64,000 bases of DNA from Flammulina velutipes. Lineage: Eukaryota; Basidiomycota; Agaricomycetes; Agaricales; Physalacriaceae. Positions 32,309 through 44,824 of the stretch are shown here, in pieces. Every line of letters starts with the position of its first letter. The stretch's first letter is position 1. A program made the position numbers and the translations under genes. The stretch covers positions 1,364,001-1,428,000 of the forward strand of contig CM022373.1 of assembly GCA_011800155.1 (NCBI GenBank), given 5' to 3'. Under the pieces are notes generated by a model that saw only the letters and a program-made list of their open reading frames with translations, was not told where the DNA came from and searched no databases.

Positions 32309-34517
32309 ATGGCTCCTTCAAAAAAACCTGGCTCAAAGGCAACGCCAAAGACGCGGTCTTCTTCGTCTTCAAAAGTGTCTCTGGCCAAAGTAAAGGGCGA
32401 AAACTTCTATCGCAATGCAAAGCAGGTCGCTCGACTCAAGATGCTCAATGGTGGCAAGCCTGTCCGTGACAAGGATGGGAAAATCATCCAGGCAGCTGCG
32501 TTCCAAAAGGGAGAAGACGAGACAAAGCCGGGCATGGTACAGCCAGATCGTCGATGGTTTGGTGCGTCTGCGAGTTTTGTGATATAGTTTTGTATGCTAA
32601 AATACTTTGGACATTCAGGAAACACCAGAGTCATCTCACAGACAGCATTGGATCACTTTAGGACAAGTCTTGCGGGCAAGAAGGATGATCCATATTCTGT
32701 ACTCCTTCGTCGTAATAAATTACCGATGGCTTTGTTGGATGATGCCGCCAATCCCCATACACAAAAGGTATGTGCGATGGGCTGTCTGGACACATAGATA
32801 GCTGACCATCCTGAAGCGCGCACATATAGTCGAGACAGAGCCATTTAGTGATACGTTCGGCCCCAAGGCTCAGCGCAAGCGACCAAGAATCGACGCTGGA
32901 AATTTTGAAGAGCTAGGAAAACTTGGATCGGCTGGTGCTAATGAAGCAGACGAGGCGAATACGATGGCGATAGGTTTGTTGATATTATGCACGTCGAGAA
33001 ACACATCTAAACGGTTCGCAGAGCCTCTGGCATTATCGTTAAGTGAAATGCCAACACATGCGGATTACAACGAGCCCATCTACGCCAAGGGCACATCGCG
33101 TCGGATATATGGCGAACTATACAAAGTTATAGACTCATCGGATGTCATTTTACATATCCTCGATGCTCGGGACCCTCTGGGCACTCTTTGCGAATCTGTT
33201 CTTGCATACATCAAGAAGGAAAAGTCGCACAAACAGGTCGTGCTCATCATCAACAAGTGTGATTTGGTGCCGAACTGGGTTACTGTACGTCAATGCTTTT
33301 GAGGTTAACAAAATCCTAACGCGTTGACAGGCTCGATATATCAAACACCTCACTCCCCGGTACCCAACAATCGCATTCCACGCATCCCCTAACCACTCCT
33401 TCGGCAAAGGCTCCCTCATCCAACTTCTCCGTCAATTCTCCCAACTGCACTCCGACAAGAAACAAATCTCTGTAGGCTTCGTCGGTTATCCCAATGTCGG
33501 GAAGAGCAGTGTTATCAATACCCTCAAAAGCGGCAAAGTATGCAGAGTCGCACCCATACCTGGCGAGACCAAGGTCTGGCAGTACATCACTCTGACACGA
33601 CGCATCTACCTCATTGACTGCCCAGGAATCGTGCCCACCTCTGCGCACGATACCGAGACGTCCACTGTGCTAAAGGGTGTCGTGCGTGTCGAAGCGCTCC
33701 CTACTCCCTCTGACCATATCCCCGCATTAATGGAGCGCGTGAAACCTGTCTATCTCTCCCGTACCTATGGTGTCGCTTTACCCGACGAGGAAGATACGAC
33801 ACAAGCCTGGAAACCCGAAGTCTTTTTAGAAAAGCTTGCGAGGATGAAGGGGCGTCTGTTAAAAGGAGGTGAACCCGACTTGGACGGTGTCGCCAAAATC
33901 GTGTTGAGTGATTGGGTGAGGGGACGGATACCTTTCTTTGTCGCACCTCCTGAGCGATCGGAAGAGTTGAACAAAGCGGAGGAGAAACTGAAGAAGAAGA
34001 AGGGCAAGGGCAAGGCCGTCGAGACAGAGGTTCCTGGAGTGAAGCAGAACCTAGGCTCGATCATGCAGAAGAATACTTTCTTGGCGGAAGATGTCAAGGC
34101 CCTCGATGTTGAAGATTTGGCGGGAGACGATGAAGTAGATGATGATGCGGCCCTTGCGGACGACGACGAGTCTGCGGATGTAGAGGCGGAGGAGGAACTC
34201 ACGTGGAACGATGTCTTTGAAGGCAGCAAAGAACCGCCTGCAGATATTGTAATGTCGGGCGAGGACGCCCAGATGGACGACACAATCCTCGAGGATAACG
34301 AGGACAAGGCTGAACAATCCCAACCCAAAGACTCTCGCATGAAGACGAATAAGGTCGGGTTGCTGCCTCTTTTGATTTTCTCAACCTGACCTTTCTTTTT
34401 TCTTAGCGAAAAGCTACGAACTTCTACTCGGACTCAAACGTCAAGAACAAAAATAGGGAGAAATCAGCGTTATTGCGGACGCTGCCTGTCGGGAAGAAGG
34501 GTGGTAGACGGAAATAA
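32309..34517 (+). CDS. NOG2: Nucleolar GTPase Nog2 (NUG2), 60S biogenesis
   Basis: Six exons: 32309-32561, 32619-32767, 32817-32973, 33022-33284, 33331-34353 and 34407-34517; 651 aa. The NGP1NT N-terminal domain ([20 protein letters not shown]) comes first, then a circularly permuted GTPase whose motifs appear in the order G4 (INKCDLVP), G1 ([12 protein letters not shown]) and G3 (DCPG). After that come a basic region, an acidic tail and a Lys-rich end (GKKGGRRK). Known role: binds the Rpf2/5S RNP side of pre-60S particles and acts as a checkpoint before nuclear export. All motifs are intact. The ATG is preceded by CGACC. The tail ends 226 bp before POL3 on the same strand. Confidence 0.94.
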
Positions 34518-34743
34518 ATGTGTCGAGAAACTATTGCATATGTAGTATTATACTCGCAATTTTTCATGCGCCTCTCGGGGCGCACAGGCGAACCTGCTGT
34601 GGCGTCAACGTACCAAAACAAAGCCAAACTGCATGATGAGAACTGTCACCCAAAAGTCACGCATCACACTTCATCACTAATTCGCGTCCTGAGGTTGCTC
34701 TTTCCCTTTCTCTTCCACCTCGCCGTCTCCTACTGCCTCCGCA

Positions 34744-37700
34744 ATGGTGTCCACGACGAAGAGCAAAGAGAACATATCGCTAGTAAGAGCGCGGTACGTT
34801 TTTCCTTACTTTAATATTTTGGACGCGACGCGACGCGACTACAGGGAACCCACGGACAGCAAGGATGAACCGGCTGCGAAGAAACGACGAGTCGGAGGAG
34901 CCCTATCACAATCGCAGCAGCCCAAACAGCCTTCTTTCGCTGATGTTTTGGCGCGTCTGAAGGATGAAAATGGAGATAAACCAGGTGTGTAGCTGTCTAT
35001 CGCACGCGCAAGAGATACTGAAATCGCTTTCCAGATGCTGAAGGAGGCGCAGACCAATGGACGCGTCCACCTATTCCCGTTATCGATCCCGAACAAGATG
35101 CGCTGGGTGCGTTAGCCACTTTCGACCTACCACCTATGCTCATACGTTCCCAGTCTTCCAACAGATAGACATTGAAGCGGCAAGCTCATACTCTGGAACC
35201 ACCCTTCGCATGTATGGCGTAACAGAGGTGAGTCCATCGACTACATTGTCTGACGCGCTCCCTCATCATTTGGAGGCCGGGAACAGTGTCCTGGCACATA
35301 TAACCGATTTTCTTCCTTACTTTTACGTCGCACAACCACGCGGCTTTCTACGCGACGACCTCGAACCCTTTAGAGAATATCTCAATGTCAGTCCTTATTG
35401 GCAGTTCCCGACGTCACCTAATGTCCGGGTTAGGATGCTGTTGCGCCTGGCGCCGTCGTGAAACTGGAGATCGTCAAAAGGCGCAATCTTTGGGGCTATC
35501 GAGGCGACGACTTTGTCCCATTCATCAAACTCACCATTGACGAACCGCGAAACTTACCCAAAGTTAGAGATGAGTCTTGGTTTATTTTGAGGAAGCCCTG
35601 ATACTTACCTTTATGTCTCGGTGATTACGCATTTTCGAGAAGAACACCTGCGATTACAAGGACTTTTTCATGAGGGAGGAACCTCCTCCAACTTTTGAGA
35701 GTAACATTGCCTTCCCTCTTCGTTTCATGATTGACACCAAGGTAAGCATTCTGCTGCTTTCTTTGGTTCTTGTGTTGACGCCGCTTTAGGTACTTGGCAT
35801 GAACTGGATCACAGTACAACCCAAGAAGTATAGCATTGTTTCTGACGCTCAGAAGAAATCTCACTGCCAGATCGAAATTATCATGAGGTTCGTCTCCGTT
35901 CAAAACCAACACCTTCATTTCGCTTAGAAACATAGCTGGGATGCATTCGAATCTCATGCACCGGATGGCAACTGGTCCAAGATTGCCCCGCTCCGCATTC
36001 TCAGTTTCGATATCGAGTGCGCCGGGCGAAAAGGCATATTCCCGGAAGCCGACAAAGATCCTGTCATCCAAATCGCCAACATGGTGACACGGCAAGGTAT
36101 AGTTCCCAGACCACTCTCTATAATGTACCTAACGTCTTTATAGGCGACTCGAAGCCATTTATACGAAATATATTTACCCTTCAAGAATGCTCTCATATCG
36201 TGGGGACTCAAGTCATCTCCTCTGACGATGAAGCAGACATGCTCCAGCAGTGGAGAGACTTTGTTGAAGAGGTCGACCCCGACGTCGTCATTGGATACAA
36301 CATTTCTGGATTCGATTTGCCTTACTTGATGGACAGGGCGCATGCTCTTCATCTCAGGACCTTTCCGTTCCTCGGAAGGCTGAGAAGTAGGTCATCACTA
36401 TTTATTCGCTGACAAGTTGCTCAAATCCTTTTCTAGATGTTGAAACCAAAGTCAAAGACGCTCACTTCTCATCAAAAGCCTACGGCCAGCGCGACTCTAA
36501 GGACACTCCACTCAGTGGCCGTCTTCAGTTGGATGTTCTCCAGTTCATGCAGCGGGAGCACAAACTACGTAGTTATACCCTCAATTCCGTCTGTGCGCAG
36601 TTTCTTGGAGAGCAGAAGGAAGACGTCCATCACTCTGTCATCACTGAGCTGCAGAACGGAACACCTGAATCTCGGCGACGATTAGCAGTGTACTGTCTGA
36701 AGGTGAGTGGACATGCTTCTAGCCTGATTGCCGATGTTGACTCTATGTAGGATGCCTACCTCCCACAGCGGCTTCTTGATAAGTTGATGTGTTTTGTCAA
36801 TTACGTCGAGATGGCCAGAGTGACTGGTGTTCCTTTCAATTTCCTCCTCGCTCGTGGACAATCCATCAAAGTCCTGTCGCAACTTTACAGAAGAGCGAAC
36901 GAGGAAGGCTATGTCATTCCTACTCTCAAAGGAGAAGGTGCGTCGTTCTCTGATTTAAGACGGTAATGCCTAACGTGAGCAACGACTTCCAGGTTCTGAG
37001 GACCAATACGAAGGAGCTACTGTCATCGAACCACTCAAAGGCTACTATGACACGCCCATCGCGACTCTCGATTTCAGCTCGCTGTATCCATCCATTATGA
37101 TGGCTCATAACTTGTGTTACACCACCCTTTTGGACCGGTCTACGATAGAGCGCCTAAAGCTTGAGAAGGATATTGACTATATCCAGACCCCAAACAATGG
37201 TAGATATTTTCTATCACCCACCCTACCCGTTCTCATCATTCACAGATTTCTTTGCCAAGTCGAACCGACGCAAGGGTCTTCTCCCTACTGTCCTGGAAGA
37301 TCTTATCTCTGCGCGTAAGCGGGCGAAGGCGGATCTGAAGAAGGAGACAGATCCTTTCAAACGTGCAGTGCTTGACGGTCGTCAGCTTGCTTTGAAGGTA
37401 GGCAGTCTGGTCTCGATTAAGTTTTTTCTGCTCACATTACCTACAGATCAGCGCAAACTCTGTGTATGGATTCACTGGTGCGACTATAGGGAAACTTCCG
37501 TGCCTTGCCATCTCATCCAGTGTCACTTCATATGGTCGACAAATGATAGAGAAGACGAAATCTGTAAGTTGGATTACTTTCCAACGAACCTTTTTAAGTT
37601 TAATTTTACTTGCAGGAAGTCGAGTCGTACTACAGCACGGCTAATGGATATTCTCATGACGCTCAAGTCATCTATGGTGACACAGATTCTGTCATGGTCA

Positions 37701-39071
37701 AGTTTGGTCCAGGAGATCTGAAGGAAGTTATGGCGCTAGGTGCTGAGGCAGCTAAGATGGTAACGGAGAAATTCGTGAAGCCCATCAATCTCGAGTTTGA
37801 GAAGGTGTATTTCCCATATCTGCTTATCAGCAAGAAACGCTACGCTGGACTGTACTGGACTCGACCGGAGAAGTACGACAAGATGGACTCGAAGGGAATC
37901 GAGGTGTGTTCTTATTCGTCACACATTTCACCCGCTGACATTTTTCATTAGACTGTAAGACGCGACAATTGTCGCCTGGTGTCAACGGTCATTGAGACCT
38001 GTCTACATAAGATGCTCATAGATCGCGATGTTCGAGGAGCAGAGGAGTAAGCTTGGTGCTCTCTTGATTGCGTCTTCCTCTGATTTTCGTTTAGGTATAC
38101 CAAAAGGACAATTTCCGACCTGCTACAGAACAAGGTCGACATGTCACAGCTGGTGATAACGAAAGCCTTGTCGAAAATGAGTACGATACTATTCTACTGC
38201 CATATAGGCCCAGACGCTGATTTTCAAAAGAGTACGAAGGCAAGCAGGCCCATGTCGAGCTAGCGGAACGTATGAAGCAACGCGATGCAGGTAAGTAATT
38301 CCCTCCTTCCGTTTGCCCGAGTCTGACACTTTCCAGGATCTGCGCCTACCATGGGAGACCGTGTAGCCTATGTTATCATCAAAGGTATCAAAGGTGCCGC
38401 CGCCTACGAAAAATCGGAAGATCCTATATACGTCCTTGAAAACAACATCCCCATCGATACACGGTATTACCTGGATAACCAGTTGTCCAAACCTCTGCTG
38501 AGGATCTTCGAGCCTATCCTTGGAGACAAGGCAAACTCATTATGTCAGTCTTCGTGATGTATGTCGACTGGTCATTCTCATATTTGCTCTAGTGTCTGGT
38601 GACCATACGAGGACGATATCAATCGCGACACCCACAGTCGGTGGTCTCATGAAGTTTGCCGTGAAGACGGTAACGTGCATGGGATGCAAAACCCCATTAC
38701 GAGCGACGAACAGCAACAAGAGTGAGTTGATCCTCAACTCAACTAGGGTGAAGCTAACAAAGAACAAAAGACGGTGCTGTGTGCAATAATTGTCGTCCTC
38801 GGATTGGGGAGCTATACCAGAAGCAGGTGTCAATGACTTCGGAGTTGCAAGTGCGGTTCTCGCGATTGTGGACACAGTGTCAGCGCTGTCAAGGCTCGCT
38901 GCACCAGGTACGTGCACAGTACCGTATCAGTGTTCCCGCATCTCACTCTGGTGAAAGGACGTTCTCTGTACGAGTAAGGATTGTCCAATCTTTTACATGA
39001 GAAAGAAGGCGCAGAAAGATGTGGAGGATTCCAATAGCATACTAGAGCGCTTTGATGATGATAAGTGGTAG
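34744..39071 (+). CDS. POL3: DNA polymerase delta catalytic subunit
   Basis: More than fifteen exons, read through in phase from ATG 34744 to TAG 39071. The N terminus is short and basic with a nuclear-localisation-like AAKKRRV. The proofreading exonuclease motifs are present: Exo I (LSFDIECAG, near 36005), Exo II (GYNISGFD, near 36295) and Exo III (VYCLKDAYL, split by an intron near 36700-36750). Polymerase motifs: [18 protein letters not shown] (near 37073), B with [10 protein letters not shown] (near 37455), and [12 protein letters not shown] (near 37670). Two Cys clusters close the protein: CysA (CMGCKTPL...CNNCRPR) and CysB ([10 protein letters not shown]...CTSKDC), the latter binding 4Fe-4S in known Pol3. 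Role: lagging-strand synthesis with PCNA. All catalytic residues are kept. Confidence 0.94.
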
Positions 39072-39221
39072 ATCTTACGGGAATGCGGGTATCTTGTATC
39101 GTACTTGTAGGAGTAATATATGTAGCATCAGAATTGGTTTTCAAACACGCCACATAACGGAAGTATTCCTGAGTATTACAGTATAGTTGAGTTACATACA
39201 TCTTCGTTTTGTAATTATAAT

Positions 39222-40480
39222 CTAAGCTTTTGCGGGGGTCACTACTGACTCTGAGGCTGCTCGCTGTACCGCACTGAGCACTTTTGTGTGCCATGCTTTT
39301 CCAGTCGCGATAACACCAAAATTCTCTCCCAGTGTTCGGCCCAAGCCAAAATCAAGAGGCTTTCCTCGGGAATCACTGACGACGCCGCCTGCCTCTTCGA
39401 CCAACAGGGATCCTGGAGCATGATCCTGGCAATCGTTAGCAAGAGCGTGGAATAGTATAAGCGAACGTACCCATATCTTTTCTGAGTATCCCACTCCGGT
39501 TGGCATACGCATGTAAGCGCCACCATCACCGCGGGCTAGACAACCATATTTTGCTTGACTATCCATTCTCGTAGGAGGACGTGAGATACCAAGAAGAGAA
39601 GAGATGCGGTCATTTGTTGAATGCGACGCGTGTGCAGCTTCTACAGATTCCAGAAAGTTGAAGTTTTCCTGGGAGAAAGATGGGATTGAAATAGGGATGG
39701 GAAGGGAGCCTTCCAGGTTTGTCTGAAGACAGTTGGTAAGTATCATGGGAGGATTGGTAGTGTGAGTTTTACCTGCTCGACGCCTTGGCCACGGACAGCA
39801 ATGAAGATGCATCCTTTAGGGCCGTCTGGCTTGGACATGTCGTAGGGAAGGTTGGGACACCCAATGACACCGACTTGTACTTGGGAGTCGACAATGAGAG
39901 CGAGACATACAGCGTACTGCTCTCCGCGAAGGAAACCTTTCGTACCGTCGATGGGATCGATTGTCCACATGCCTGGACGACGTTGAGTACGAAGTTACGA
40001 AGACAGACAGACGACATACGACCAGTGCGTCCACCGCCATAGTTTCCCAGATCAATCGCATCCAAAAGCTGCTCGGCGGTGAGCTCCTTGCCTGGGCCGA
40101 TCCCCCATTGCTCGACGTCGCCGACACCGAGTTCTCTGGTCAACGCTTCGTTTGCGAGCTGCACGATGCGATCTTTCATCTCCTTACCGGACTCTGCCCG
40201 CAGGTCTTTCGAGTCTTCCTCGCCGACGATGGGGTCGTCTGGATACGCATTATGAATCAGAGTGGTGATAACGGCCTGGGCAGCATAATCGCCAACTGTT
40301 CATGATTCACAAGGAATGGATAGAAAACCAAGTGAAGCAAGTACCAGTAACTGGAGACTTGTCGCCTTTTGAATAGCTTTCGCTCTTTACGAGTTTGTTG
40401 AAGACTGAGTTTGTGAGTATCGATGCTCGTCGAACGGCGCTGACGGCGAGCTGTCTTTCTGCGAGAAAAGCAAGAGACAT
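39222..40480 (-). CDS. MET22: 3'(2'),5'-bisphosphate nucleotidase
   Basis: Five exons: 39222-39425, 39471-39722, 39773-39972, 40020-40295 and 40345-40480; 355 aa. The lithium-sensitive phosphatase motifs are in order: IVGEEDS (metal-binding Glu, near residue 75), WTIDPIDGTKGFLRGEQYA (DPIDGT near 143), and the C-terminal WDHAPGSLLVEEAGG. Known role: converts 3'-phosphoadenosine 5'-phosphate to AMP, removing the by-product of PAPS reduction in sulfate assimilation, and preventing PAP toxicity to 5'-3' exonucleases. The sulfite reductase gene MET5 lies about 19 kb away in the same window. The gene starts 69 bp from the divergent BFR2 gene and ends about 150 bp from POL3. Confidence 0.93.
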
Positions 40481-40549
40481 GAAGGTAAGTGGTAAAGGTG
40501 AATCCGATCAGTATTGATGCCGATCGACTTTTTTTGATCTCAAACTTTC
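40481..40549. promoter_or_regulatory. 69-bp divergent promoter between MET22 and BFR2
   Basis: The start codons lie 69 bp apart on opposite strands. The gap contains a TTTTTTTGATC stretch but no TATA box. A shared bidirectional promoter is implied. Confidence 0.6.
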
Positions 40550-42296
40550 ATGGCAGCGCGTAGGAAACTTTTTGCGGCGCATTCTGGCTGGAATCTGACT
40601 TGTTTGAAGGCCTCTCCCTCGCAGAACAACTTGCTCAGCTCGACTCGGCTGCTCCTATACGTGCGTGCTTACCAGCCCTGTTGTATAAGAACTAACCATC
40701 TCCTTAGATTTCGACCCCGAGAATGCTGAGAACCCACTGGAAGACAATGAAAATGACTTGACGGCTGGTAGAGATCATTATGTCGATGTTGGGTACGTTC
40801 ATTGTCCAATCATTCTCCTCCGCATCCTCAACTTCATCCAGGCCGAGCACACTGCGTAAAGCGCACGACAGTATTCTTGATCCCAAATATGGTGGTCACC
40901 GAACATCTCGTCGGCAGCTCATGGACCAGGAAGAAGACGAAGATATGGATTCCGACATACCTGAGGAACAAGACAATCAACCAGCTCACGCCGACGAGAA
41001 CCACGAAGCGGATGAAGAAAGTGAAGAGCAGTCGCCGCCCCCAAGACGTGCTACTGAACAGGACGATGATTTGCAATCTACCTTGAAACGTACCCGCGAC
41101 CACGACCGTCAGAAAGGACTTGCAGTTACACAACAATTAGTATGTTCAATGTTGTTCTCGATGATTTAGGTGCTTACACTACATCAGTCTACATGGGACT
41201 CGTTATTAGATGCAAGAATACGAATGCAAAAATCTATCACAGCTGCAAATCGCATACCAGTGAGTCCAGTGACATCGACTACCCGTCCTATCGCTCATCA
41301 AGAACAGCCGTCCCTAGACGTATTTCTGCAATCTTCCGAAGAAAGAGATGCATTGGAGAAGATGTTGCAAGAGGCTCTTTCACTCTCTGAAGAAATATTT
41401 GACTTGCAAGAGGTACGCGACTTTACTATTCGATATTTAGCCTCCGTTGAAAGGATAGTAGACAATGTTGGCATCTTCGCTATCCGACCTTCCTCCCCGG
41501 AAACGCAGACGGGTTCAAGATGATGACGACATCAAGGACTTTGAAGCATACTTGCAAGAGGCGACAGGACGGGCATCTGCCATTGAGCAAAAGTAAAGAC
41601 ACTCCTTGGAATCATTGCAACGACTGACAAGAGCACCGCAGACATCACCCTCATGTTGTAACAACATTAACCAAATGGTCTGCCAAGATACAAGCCGTGG
41701 CGCCATCTGTCCTTCTACCTTCCAACCGCAACACCTTCTCAAAAAATTCTCAAAACCTGAAGTCAGCTGTTCAGCTTATCGACGAGGGACTGCAAGACCA
41801 TGGAAAACTCTTACAGAGAACACAAATATGGCGAGGGAAAGGTGGACGACTTGGTCCGCGCGCCGACGCTGGCGGAGAGGAGAGTCATGATCCTGAAATC
41901 TTCGACGATACCGACTTCTACCAGCAGCTACTGCGAGATGTCATAGACTCTAAAAATGGAACGGCTGGTACCGATGACTGGATAATAGCTCAGAAGCAAC
42001 GAAAGGCCAAGAAGAAAGTCGACACCAAAGCCAGCAAAGGTCGAAAAATCAGGTTAGTGTCTACTGCTAGAAGTTCGCCCTATTTGCTAACATTGACCAG
42101 ATATGACGTTCATGAGAAGCTGCAGAGTTTCATGGTGCCTATAAACGTTCAAGGTGCTTGGCATGAGCAGCAAGTGGATGAGCTTTTTGCGTCGTTGCTG
42201 GGATTGGGAGCCGATACGATACCCGAGGATGAAGTGCAGGCAAAAGACAGTACTATCAACGATGCGATACAAGCAGGGTTTAGGGTATTCGGGTAG
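40550..42296 (+). CDS. BFR2: Bfr2/AATF nucleolar protein
   Basis: Eight exons: 40550-40559, 40610-40660, 40708-40792, 40842-41139, 41188-41412, 41462-41592, 41642-42052 and 42101-42296; 468 aa. The first exon is only 10 nt and joins to give MAARLSLAEQLAQL, the expected family N terminus. Next come an acidic Glu/Asp-rich region, the AATF/Che-1 helical core (TWDSLLDARIRMQKSITAAN), and the C-terminal TRAUB domain (DDTDFYQQLLRDVIDSK through KGRKIRYDVHEKLQSFM). Known role: the yeast Bfr2-Enp2 pair acts in the 90S/SSU processome for 18S rRNA maturation. The fifth exon could instead start 18 bases earlier, in the same frame. Confidence 0.9.
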
Positions 42297-42533
42297 ACTT
42301 TGTATACATGTTGGTGTGGCGGCTGCAGCATCAGAACGTAACAACATCAAATATAATGAACACATCATTTCCGACGCGGTTCACGTCCACCACAATCCTT
42401 TCTCAATCATCTTCATCGTCGACCGCGACGAGCGCTGGTATATTTGGCTTCACGAAAGCTTGTTAGGTTGCGTTAACGCAGATAACCACTTCAAAGCCAA
42501 AAACATTACGCACTTCACCGGCTGTTTACTACG

Positions 42534-44653
42534 ATGGATACTTTCGACGACGAGAACCCATTCGACACCGAGGTCGACCGTGCGCCCTCCGAATCGTCGT
42601 CAACGTCAAAAGTAGACCTGTCCGAGCCTCCTTCTCCGCACCACAACAATGCTTCACTTGCTTTTGCTTCATCCCCGCCGCGACATGGCTCGGGATTCGC
42701 AGCCAACAGCCGCGAAGCACAAACAAACGAGAGGATAGACTTCTGCTGCGCCCGGGACCGCGTACTGCACTCTGGCGATGATATTGAGATTATGGTATGT
42801 CGTCGCCACAGAGCCTAGGTTTCTCGTTGACGCAATGCTTAGATTACGGACGCGCTCAAGACATCTCTCAACTCCAGCTCACCATACATCACTTATTCAA
42901 TTCAGACTGGGGTGCGTGTATCTTATCCTTGCTGGTTCCCGTTAGCTCATGTACAGAACAGAACGCTACTGCGCATCACAGATACTCTGAATTCGAGTCT
43001 CTCAGACTCAATCTTTCCAAGCTCTATCCGACCCTCATCATTCCGCCTATACCTTCAAAGAACACCATCGGTGACTATGCGGTGAAACAAGGAAGAGCAA
43101 AGGAGGACGCTGCGCTGATTGCGAGGAGGAAGAGGATGTTGCAGACGTTCTTGAATCGCCTGGCACGGCATCCAATCTTGTCCAACGAGCACGTATTTCA
43201 TCGTTTCCTGGATGGGGAAGTCTCCTGGGTACGTTTAATTCTTACTTGGGGCAGCTCAGTTACTCATGAACACGACAGACAGAGGTTTTGAACTCACCGC
43301 CAATATCCCTCTTGCCTAAGAATATACTCAAAGCCCCTTCCCACAATCCGACTGATCAAAATGCGTCTCCTGCGTATGCTGCACTCCCAAATCCCTCGGC
43401 AGCGCATCCTCTAAGGAACTCAGACCAGCGTTTCCACGATTCAGAATTGTTCACCAACAAATTCTCAGCTCATCTCAGCGGACCAATGGAAAAGGTTACC
43501 CGAAGGACCATCAAGAGGTGGTCAGGTAGGATTTGATTCGTCGGATAATTATCTGCCAGATTAACCTTCCCACAGATGATGCACAGGACCATTCCGAACT
43601 GGGAGCTGCATTGAATGGCTTTAGTCTCAACGAGAACGATGAGCTCGCGTCTGCTATCGAGAAGACGGGACAAGCCATTGATGCCACATACCTTTCAACG
43701 ACGAAACTGGTACGTGCTATTTATCTTCAAATATCGCACCACGCTGATCACCCGACGAAGACGCAAGAGCTAGAGCAGAACTGGGCTGAACCTCTACACG
43801 AGTATGCTCAATTCGCCGCTATTATCAAGAAGATCCTGTCGTACAGACACCAGAAGCACGTACAATATGAAATGACGCAGGATGCTCTTGAATCCAAGAA
43901 AGAATCGCTGGAGGAACTAGAAAAGAGCGAACGTGAAGCGCGCCGATTGGAAGCTGCTCTGGGACGTGGGAGAGTCAACGGACCTTCGTTATCGAGCAGA
44001 GCATCCGAAGGAGGTGGAACTGAGGCGGCTGATCCTTCAAGTCCTAACGAAGAAGAAGAACAGAATCCGGCCTCTGGATATCTTCCTCCTCATCCTGGCC
44101 CTAACCCAGCTCGCAAACGATCGAGAACGCCTGGTATGGGGCTCCTCAATGCCCTTAGCTACACCCTCCATGGGATGATGGACGTGGATCCCGAGACAGC
44201 TCGTCGAAACAGCATATCAAAAACCCGAGAGACGATTTCACAGGCCAGTATTAGTGTATGGTCTTTTTGTTATCAAACTTCTTACGCTTCGTCTATTTGT
44301 TTAAACAGCTGGAGGATGCTCTGCATCTATCCGCTCAAGATCTCAAGTACTCCAGCTCGACTATTCAGGCAGATTTGGACCGATTCCAGCGGCAGAAGGT
44401 GGCTGATCTGAGGGAGATGACTATAGCGATGGCAAGAAGTCATCGGGACTGGTGTAAGAAGGTAATTGCCTTTGTTCTATTGATCTAACAATAAGAGGTG
44501 TCGGCGCTAACGGAAACCGTTCAGAATCTCGAGGCGTGGGAGGAGGCCAAGAAGGAGATTGACAAGATTCCGGACCATCCGAACTCAGCGAACATGAAGG
44601 AGCATACGGTGCAGACACGACGGGATTCTACTGCGACTGTGAATGGGCGTTAA
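42534..44653 (+). CDS. SNX41: Sorting nexin of the Snx41/Atg20 type
   Basis: Multi-exon; the first exon is 42534-42794, with ATG at 42534 and TAA at 44651-44653. An acidic, Ser-rich N terminus (residues 1-70) precedes a PX domain reading YITYSIQTG, then HRYSEFESLRLNL, then LIIPPIPSKN and RRKRMLQTFLNRLARHP. Those residues include the Arg and Lys that bind PI3P in this fold. A long helical C-terminal part with breaks (LEELEKSEREARRLEAAL; LREMTIAMARSHRDW) fits the BAR-like region. A low-complexity insert with PPHPGPNP interrupts it. Known role: retrieval from endosomes to Golgi and selective autophagy in complex with Snx4. Snx41 and Atg20 are hard to separate without a tree, so the symbol is provisional. 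Confidence 0.8.
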
Positions 44654-44824
44654 TTATAGTCGTATTTGTTTGATCTTTGGGACTTGGATAGTATGTAGTG
44701 GGCCTTCTTTGATCAGATCTTTGCTTGCATGTCGATTAAGAACCGTGAGACAACTTTACATCCTTACAAGTACGACTGGATTTCCTCTTTTGACCATCAT
44801 ACTCACGACATCTCGCATCTCTTT

